Assembly (NCBI RefSeq): GCF_002994745.2
Contig: NC_037094.1
Span: forward strand, 10,601,001-10,665,000
Length of the DNA: 64,000 nt
Direction of reading: 5' to 3'
Origin: Rosa chinensis
Taxonomy: Eukaryota > Streptophyta > Magnoliopsida > Rosales > Rosaceae
The translations under genes and the position numbers were made by a program. Shown here piece after piece: positions 57,655 through 64,000 of the stretch. Numbering within the stretch: position 1 is the stretch's first letter; each line of letters starts with the position of its first letter. The notes under the pieces are model-generated. The model was not told where the DNA came from. It searched no databases and worked only from the letters and a program-made list of their open reading frames with translations.

Positions 57655-60480
57655 ATGGAGGAAACAGAGGGAACCCCAAGTAAGCACAAAGCTTTGAGCA
57701 ACGAATATGCCCGCCAATCTGCTCATATCATAGGCAATGGTATGTTTAAATCATAAGCTTTCTATACTTAGAATGCAAGTTTACCTTCCAAAATTTCCTG
57801 AAGTTATTATACAATACCCTGCATTGTGTTCTACCAAGTCAATCCTCATTTGGGTCTTGTTTGATAACTTGATACACATGCATTCTTGACCTATTTCCTC
57901 GCAGATAATGGTTTTCAGGTAATGATCGATTTTTTAGCATTGTACCATATCCTTGTTTGCAAGAGGCCATAGGTCATGTCTAGCTCTTCACGTGCAAGTT
58001 AGGTTGTGCTTGCACGTGAGGGAGAGAGGAAAGTGTTGGCCTTTTTCGGCCATTGAGAAACGGTGCTAGCTTGATACATACTCTAGCTAATTTCTTGACG
58101 ACTGATCAATTGTCTTGTTTCTTCTCTACATTTCTAGGGCATCCTTTAATCATTTTCCAACGTGAGATACTTGAATCTTAAATTCTGAAGTGAATGATAA
58201 CTTGCTACAGATTCATGGCACCAAGTTGGGTTGATGCTGACAACAAGCTTCAATTGTGGTTACATATTGAGCTTTTCAAATCTTCAATTGAAGCCTTTGG
58301 GTTGGGCATGGGGTATCACATGCCTGCTGATTTTTGGGCTCTATACTTTATATGCCAACTGGCTTATTGCTGCTTTTCACGTCATCAATGGCCAAAGGTT
58401 CATTAGATACAGAGATCTCATGGGCTATACATGTGGTGCGTCCCTATTTTTATGACATGCCACTGGTTATATACAATCATAATCATGTGTTACCTCCCTT
58501 GTCATCAATTTATTTTAACACATGGTACATCTTATCGATCAAGTCATGAAACACTGTAATTAGCTGAAAATAAAAAAATAAATACAAGTTATTAAAATAT
58601 TATATTTTATCTCTCTCTCTCTCTCTCTCTCTTACAGGGAGAAAAATGTATTACATCACATTTTTCCTCCAATACTTGGTCATTCTTCTTACAAACATGG
58701 GTTTCATTCTCCTGGGGGGAAAAGCGCTCAAGGTATTTTATCAATTCTAAAACTTCAGTATATGTCTTGCATATTTTCTTAGGTGTTGTTTGGTTTGCGG
58801 AGAAATAATCCAAGTGGCTGGAAAATGTAATCCCAAGGAGCCTGAGTTTGCTCAAAAGGGTGAATTCTTTACTAAAGTACTTACCAAACATGAGCAAGGA
58901 AAAACCAGTCCATTTCCGATCACCTAATCGAAACGGAACCTTAGTTTACAAATGAAATGCCATACTTTGTGTGTATCATTAGTAGAGGTGCAGACCTATG
59001 CGTACAAGTGAGTCGACTCACCTCAACAAGTGATATGCCATATGCCATACAATGTGGTCGAAAATGTGACATGCATTAATTTATGTTTGTGCAATGAGAA
59101 GCTGGCTGAAGTTTCTTCGACATTTTTCTCTGCAAACTTGCAGGCGATAAATGCAGAGTTCAGCGACTCTCCCTGGAGGCTCCAATACTTCATCATTCTC
59201 ACCGGAGTAGCCTTCTTCATTTTTGCATTTTGCGTTCCTACAATGTCTGATATGGGAATTTGGCTCATCCCCTCTACAATTGTCACCTTTGTTTATGTAA
59301 TCATACTCTTGGTGGTACTAATTGGCGATGGTATGCACCATATGATATACACATGTAGTTGAACCAATGCTCGTCTATGCATTGTTCCATTTACAATGCT
59401 CAGGATTCATGCAATCATTCAACTCTTCTGCAGGGAAAGCTAACACAAACCGTGATTATCATGTCAGCGGAAGCAAAGAAGACAGGGTGTTCAAAGCCCT
59501 TAATGCAATTTCAGCAATTGTTGTCTGCAGTAGTTCAGGCTTAGTACCAGAAATACAGGTTCGTGCCATCTAGAAACAGATTCTAGCAATGACTAAGATT
59601 GGCAATGATTCAAATTCTGTATCATCTTTCTGGTATATGCAGTCAACTCTTCGGAAGCCTGTAGTGGCAAATATGAGGAAGGCTCTGTACATGCAGTTTA
59701 CTGTGGGGCTCCTGTTTTACTATGGAGTTACCATAGCAGGATACTGGGCATTTGGCTCAAAAGTATCTGAATACCTCCCGAATCAGCTAAGTGGTCCTAG
59801 ATGGATCAAGATCTTCATAAACGCTGCCGTTTTTGTACAATCCATAGTCTCCCAACATGTAAGTAATACTAATGATGATTGAACCATGAAATACTGTACA
59901 ATACTTCTCAGTATCACAATCTTCACTTGCTTGCTCCTTTGATTCTTCATCCATATTACTGCAGAATTTATTTTTCAACTTAACTTCCATCTTTTATTTT
60001 TCCTAATCTCAACAGACATTTGTTATACCAATTCATGAGGCCCTTGATACCAAGTTCCTCCACCTTGATAAGAGCATTAACTCGGCAGAAAATCTCAAGA
60101 GGAGATTTTGCATTCGAGCCCTGCTCTTCGCTGGAAATACACTTGTGACAGCAGCTATTCCTTTCATGGGGGACTTTGTAAACTTGTTTGGAGCATTAGC
60201 ACTCATTCCTCTAACACTCGTGTTCCCAAGCTTGATTTTCATTAATGTAATTTTCCATACTTAATGCACCATAATCAGGAAGGTAAAGATTACTGAATCT
60301 ATTGCTAATTTGGGCTTTCTTTTCTTATAGGTCAAGGGAAAGACAGCTAGACCACATCAGAACTTATGGCATTGGTTCAACATTATTACGTTTTCTCTCA
60401 TTGCGTTGGCTGCCACAATTTCTGCAGTAAGATTGATAGTCTACAATGTTGAGAAATATAGTTTATTTTCAAATTCATGA
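57655..60480 (+). CDS. Proline transporter paralogue (ProT), eight exons, 437 aa
   Basis: Exons: 57655-57739, 58211-58435, 58638-58732, 59144-59330, 59434-59558, 59643-59858, 60016-60246, 60331-60480. Exon 1 is shorter than in the neighbour, and exons 2, 3, 4, 6, 7 and 8 have the same lengths (225, 95, 187, 216, 231, 150). Phases join without a stop. Family blocks persist: TTSFNCGYILSFSNLQLKPLG, ANWLIAAFHVINGQRF and FMGDFVNLFGALALIP. The loop reads VCSSSGLVPEIQ where the first gene has VCNTAGLLLEIQ. The paralogues arose by tandem duplication and look functional. Introns differ: intron 3 is 411 bp against 107 bp in the first gene. Confidence 0.93.
58611..58632. repeat. (CT)n microsatellite at an intron 2 acceptor
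   Basis: About eleven CT units run directly into the CTTACAG acceptor at 58631-58637 of the second ProT gene, serving as its polypyrimidine tract. Confidence 0.9.
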
Positions 60481-60702
60481 ACCATCAATATGTAATGACA
60501 GTCGAGTTTACAGATTTTACCTGCCAAAAGGAATATATATACTTTCTGCAACATAGTACACAGCATAAGTAGAGTGATCGCTGCAAGTTCATTATTCCAA
60601 GAAGAAAAAGAGGGGGGCGGGTAAAAGTGCGTGTGTGTGTACACACACTTTCTGCTATACTTTATTCTGTTTTGTTCTTTATCCCTGAAGGGATGATCTT
60701 CC

Positions 60703-60875
60703 AGTCAAGAATCACAAGATTGAGACTTAATTGTCTGATGTATATTCATCTCACACTTTGATGTTTATATAGGATTACAAAAGAAAGCATTCAGTTCACT
60801 ACAGCTCATCTATCACTATACCTAACACTACAGCTCATCTAGCACTTAATTGTAAAAAGTTGATGACTCACGACA
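60703..60875 (-). repeat. 3' LTR of copia 3 (173 bp)
   Basis: On the minus strand it starts TGTCG at 60875, next to the polypurine tract, and ends TTGACT at 60703. The left target-duplication copy CTTCC is at 60698-60702. Confidence 0.92.
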
Positions 60876-60882
60876 CTCCCCC

Positions 60883-62661
60883 TCAAGTTGGCGCATACAC
60901 ATCGACCATGCCCAACTTGCTTAGTGAGTCATAGAACGCCTTTCGGGAAATTCCTTTGGTAAGTATATCTGCGAGTTGCTCTTCAGTAGGAACAAAAGGG
61001 AAGCTAACAAGTTTGGCATCGAGCTTCTCTTTTATAAAGTGACGATCAACCTCCACATGCTTAGTACGATCATGCTGTACTGGATTTTGTGATATATCAA
61101 TGGCTGCCCGGTTGTCACAATACAACTGCATAGTACTTCTGAGTTTGAAACCTAAATCATGTAACAAATTTCTCAGCCACAACAATTCACACACACCATG
61201 AGCCATACCTCTATACTCAGCCTCAGCACTAGATCGTGCCACAACTTTCTGTTTCTTACTCTTCCATGTAACTAAATTGCCTCCCACAAAGGTAAAGTAA
61301 CCCGATGTTGACCTCCTATCTGTGATATTTCCAGCCCAATCTGCATCTGTGAAGCCACAAACCTCAAGAATGTTGTTGTGTTTGGAAAACATTACTCCTC
61401 TCCCTGGAGCTGACTTCAAGTACCTTAAAATTCTCACAACAGCATCCATGTGACTTTCACTTGGGTTATGCATGAACTGACTTACCACACTCACTGCATA
61501 CGCAACATTTGGTCTAGTATGAGCCAAATAAATCAAGCGCCCAACCAACCTCTGATAGCGAGCTCGATCAGTAGATACCTGATCTGGGTACTCTGCTAAA
61601 CAATGGTTTTGCTCAATAGGTGTGTCAATAGGTTTGCAATCCAACATACCTGTCTCTGTTAGCAGGTCAAGGATGTACTTCCTCTGGCACAAGTAGATTC
61701 CTTCTCTCCCCCTGGCTACTTCAATCCCTAAGAAGTACTTTAGTTCACCCAAGTCCTTCATCTCAAACTCAGAGGCTAGCTGTCTTTGTAGTATATCCAT
61801 CTCCATAGTATCATTGCCAGTGATTACCATATCATCAACATAAATGATTAGAGCTGTTACCTTCCCTTGTTGATGCTTGAGAAACAAGGTATGGTCTGAG
61901 TGACTCTGTCTGTAACCAAACTTCCGCATGAACTGTGTAAACCTCCCAAACCAAGCGCGAGGTGACTGTTTGAGACCATATAGAGATTTTCTCAATTTGC
62001 ATATAAAATCACCAGGAGAAGCAGTTACATACCCAGGTGGAAGACTCATGTATACCTCCTCAGCTAATTCTCCATAAAGAAATGCATTCTTGACATCAAA
62101 TTGTCGAAGTGGCCAGTTTAAATTAGCAGCACACGAAAGCAGAACCCGAATAGTGTTCATTTTGGCAACAGGAGCAAAAGTCTCATCGTAGTCTATCCCA
62201 TACGTCTGAGTAAACCCTTTTGCTACAAGGCGTGCTTTATACCGATTTACTGATCCATCTGCATTATGTTTCACGGTGAACACCCAACGACAACCTACAG
62301 CCTTCTTTCCTTGTGGAGGAGGCACGAGCTGCCAAGTATCGTTCTTCTGTAATGCTTCCATCTCTTCTTCCATTGCCTTCCTCCACTTCGGATCCTCCAA
62401 TGCATCCTGTACTCTGTTAGGTACTGATACAGCAGATATTTGATTCACAAATGATGCATATGACTTAGACAATCTCCTAGTAGATATGTAATTAGCTACT
62501 GGGTACTTTGATTTTGCATGAACAGTGGGTTCATATCTTTTGGGTGGTTGACCTCGAGTAGACCTATTTGGCAACACATACTGTCCAACATTAGACTCAC
62601 TACTATTAGTTGACACAGGCAGGAGATATTTCGGCGAGTCTAGTTGACATTCCCTATCCAT
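60883..62661 (-). CDS. Copia 3 RT and RNase H open frame (592 aa, partial pol)
   Basis: One uninterrupted frame contains the RT start (KNDTWQLVPPPQGKK, near residue 105), DETFAPVAKMNTIRVLLSC, the catalytic LIIYVDDMVITG near residue 274 and SLYGLKQSPRAW. RNase H follows with CGFTDADWAGN and SSAEAEYRG near 480, then ADILTKGIS and a C-terminal SKLGMVDVYAPT. Integrase, protease and gag are missing. The ATG at 62661 lies in the rearranged spacer and is not the family's start, so the first roughly 15 residues are not pol. I cannot say whether it is translated. Confidence 0.85.
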   Translation of the reverse strand: MDRECQLDSPKYLLPVSTNSSESNVGQYVLPNRSTRGQPPKRYEPTVHAKSKYPVANYISTRRLSKSYASFVNQISAVSVPNRVQDALEDPKWRKAMEEEMEALQKNDTWQLVPPPQGKKAVGCRWVFTVKHNADGSVNRYKARLVAKGFTQTYGIDYDETFAPVAKMNTIRVLLSCAANLNWPLRQFDVKNAFLYGELAEEVYMSLPPGYVTASPGDFICKLRKSLYGLKQSPRAWFGRFTQFMRKFGYRQSHSDHTLFLKHQQGKVTALIIYVDDMVITGNDTMEMDILQRQLASEFEMKDLGELKYFLGIEVARGREGIYLCQRKYILDLLTETGMLDCKPIDTPIEQNHCLAEYPDQVSTDRARYQRLVGRLIYLAHTRPNVAYAVSVVSQFMHNPSESHMDAVVRILRYLKSAPGRGVMFSKHNNILEVCGFTDADWAGNITDRRSTSGYFTFVGGNLVTWKSKKQKVVARSSAEAEYRGMAHGVCELLWLRNLLHDLGFKLRSTMQLYCDNRAAIDISQNPVQHDRTKHVEVDRHFIKEKLDAKLVSFPFVPTEEQLADILTKGISRKAFYDSLSKLGMVDVYAPT

Positions 62662-62918
62662 CGAATCCAGAAGTCATAGAAGCAGAAGCTCCAAGCATCC
62701 AGGCACCAGTTTCAATCACTGAAAATGAATCTGAAGACACAACTGTCCCCTCAGTCGTTGCTCCTACCCCTGACCCACAGCTCCCTGGTATTGAAGATCA
62801 CTCATCTGAGGTATGTTCACCTACTGATACTAATAGTAGTGAGTCTAATGTTGGACAGTATGTGTTGCCAAATAGGTCTACTCGAGGTCAACCACCCAAA
62901 AGATATGAACCCACTGTT
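62521..62918. repeat. 90-bp perfect inverted repeat around a 218-bp spacer in copia 3
   Basis: Bases 62521-62610 and 62829-62918 are exact reverse complements covering the same pol linker (NVGQYVLPNRSTRGQ). The spacer and right arm read as pol linker on the plus strand, opposite to the element. So a roughly 300-bp piece of linker is inverted inside copia 3 and fills the place of the deleted gag-integrase region. Confidence 0.92.
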
Positions 62919-63189
62919 CTGGCGTTGAAGAAGGGTGATGGCTGAGTTGACCGAGTGAAGGGTTCGATCTGGAACCTCCCTGAGTGAGCGACGCTGATGT
63001 GGACCGGCTGAGGTGGACCGAACGACGCGGCGGAGCGACGCTGCTGTGGTTGAGCGAGGATCGTGGGCGATCTGGAAACCGACCGGTCTGGGTTGAACGG
63101 TGCAGGTTGACGGCACACGTCGATTCTGAAGAAGCCGGACTGGATTGAAAGAGCAGGCAGTCTGAATTGAAGGCTGCCGGTCTTGGTTG

Positions 63190-63345
63190 ATGTATAATTG
63201 ACGAAGATCGGTCTCGGAGGAGACGAAGATCGGTCTTGGAAGAGATGAAGACGAAGATCAGTCTTGGAAGAGACGAAGATCGGTCTTGAAGAGATGAAGA
63301 CGAAGATCAGTCTTGGAAGAGACGAAGATCGGTCTTGATCTAAAC
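63190..63345 (-). repeat. Tandem repeat in the copia 3 leader
   Basis: GACGAAGATCGGTCTTGGAAGAGA and variants repeat about five or six times with a 25-28-bp unit (63199-63340). They lie between the primer-binding site and the rearranged internal region. Copia 2 also has a tandem repeat in its leader. Confidence 0.8.
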
Positions 63346-63380
63346 AAAGAATTAAGGAGACAAAATCCTTTCGGATCTCT

Positions 63381-63392
63381 GCTCTGATACCA
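63381..63392 (-). promoter_or_regulatory. Primer-binding site of copia 3 (initiator tRNA-Met)
   Basis: TGGTATCAGAGC on the minus strand is the standard plant iMet primer-binding site, directly next to the LTR. Confidence 0.9.
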
Positions 63393-63565
63393 AGTCAAGA
63401 ATCACAAGATTGAGACTTAATTGTCTGATGTATATTCATCTCACACTTTGATGTTTATATAGGATTACAAAAGAAAGCATTCAGTTCACTACAGCTCATC
63501 TATCACTATACCTAACACTACAGCTCATCTAGCACTTAATTGTAAAAAGTTGATGACTCACGACA
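63393..63565 (-). repeat. 5' LTR of copia 3 (173 bp)
   Basis: Identical by eye to the other LTR over all 173 bases. On the plus strand it ends CGACA, followed by target duplication CTTCC (63566-63570). Confidence 0.92.
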
Positions 63566-63570
63566 CTTCC

Positions 63571-64000
63571 ATCCAAAATTAAACAGTGTAAAGAAGCCAA
63601 AGACAATCTAAAACAAGTGATGAGAATATGATGCCTTGCTGAAATGAAGCTCAACGATTACTGAGGCAAACAAAACGTAGCAGGATTCTGTTTTAACAGT
63701 GAGGATTTCAAGGCCACTGTCGGTATGTGGCAGCATTCGTGCCAATTACTGGTTAACTGTCTTCAATATATTATAATTGGCTTACGAATGCACAATTATC
63801 TCTGGCCATGCACTAACCCGGTTGTAAGTAATCCATAACAACCTAACACTTGCACTGAGAGCAAAAATGTGCATTAGATCAGTTACATGATAGCAGCATG
63901 CAGGAGTACTACCATAAAAGTGACATTTAAATTTGGTTCTTCAATTGAGTTGAATGGCCTTTGCTAATTTCAACCCAGCTAAAGCCAGGAAGCTTAATTC
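63571..64000. other. Gene-free end of the window
   Basis: No open frame, element border or promoter is supported in the last 430 bases. Confidence 0.5.

Larger units (their letters stand above)
60703..63565 (-). mobile_element. Copia 3: young, internally deleted copia element
   Basis: Two 173-bp LTRs (60703-60875 and 63393-63565) look identical throughout. Each reads TGTCGTGAGTC...TTCTTGACT on the minus strand, and a 5-bp target duplication CTTCC flanks the element (60698-60702, 63566-63570). A primer-binding site complementary to initiator tRNA-Met (TGGTATCAGAGC, 63392-63381) and a polypurine tract (TTGAGGGGGAG, 60876-60886) are in place. Gag, protease and integrase are gone. Only RT and RNase H remain, fused to a rearranged linker. 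Identical LTRs indicate a recent insertion; this copy would need trans-supplied proteins to move. Confidence 0.93.

Noticed and set aside
62610..62945. A separate 111-aa plus-strand gene in copia 3
   Set aside because: It reads as copia pol linker in inverted orientation and shares a 90-bp inverted repeat with the main frame, so it is part of a rearranged element.
1..64000. CRISPR arrays, bacterial operons or viral genomes
   Set aside because: No spaced identical repeats of CRISPR type, no ribosome-binding-site-led operons and no viral structural genes are present; the window is plant nuclear DNA.

Overview
The window is nuclear DNA of a eudicot plant. The genes have introns with GT-AG borders and match plant-only families: SOBIR1, sieve element occlusion, a chloroplast CP31-type RNA-binding protein and ProT proline transporters. 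They sit among nested LTR retrotransposons and DNA transposons. Rosaceae is my guess from sequence style only; the species cannot be fixed from the window.

Bases 1-21,013 are a nested retrotransposon block. A Ty3/gypsy chromovirus (1-10,962, its 5' LTR outside the window) is inserted in an old Ty1/copia element (10,963-14,807). About 190 bp further on lies a second copia element of the same family (15,000-21,008, 5-bp target duplication ACACA). The gypsy integrase is itself split by a 3,540-bp palindrome (4,227-7,766). The palindrome consists of one complete LTR (TG end, TATA box, U5) followed by an exact 18-nt tRNA-Asp primer-binding site, then the same LTR inverted. It has TG...CA ends and a 5-bp target duplication (GAGAG). 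I read it as a snap-back copy of plus-strand strong-stop DNA that was integrated as if it were a normal retroelement. This is the most interesting object in the window.

Bases 21,014-64,000 are gene-bearing. In order: SOBIR1 (minus, one exon, immune co-receptor kinase); a seven-exon sieve-element-occlusion gene (minus); a Mutator-like element with a perfect 9-bp target duplication; protein-L-isoaspartate O-methyltransferase (plus, four exons); a chloroplast 31-kDa-type RNA-binding protein (minus, four exons); a decayed hAT transposase gene; a raffinose-synthase/SIP-like gene inactivated by a frameshift, an in-frame stop and a 19-bp duplication (minus); a non-autonomous hAT element; several small Helitron, Mutator-like and AT-rich repeats; two tandem eight-exon proline-transporter genes (plus); and a young, internally deleted and rearranged copia element with identical 173-bp LTRs (minus).

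The genes do not form a pathway or operon. Two are linked to phloem or pathogen response (SOBIR1 and SEO), two are a tandem duplication (ProT), and the rest are unrelated housekeeping or plastid genes. Exon borders were placed by eye from splice consensus, codon phase and family similarity recalled from memory, with no alignment run.
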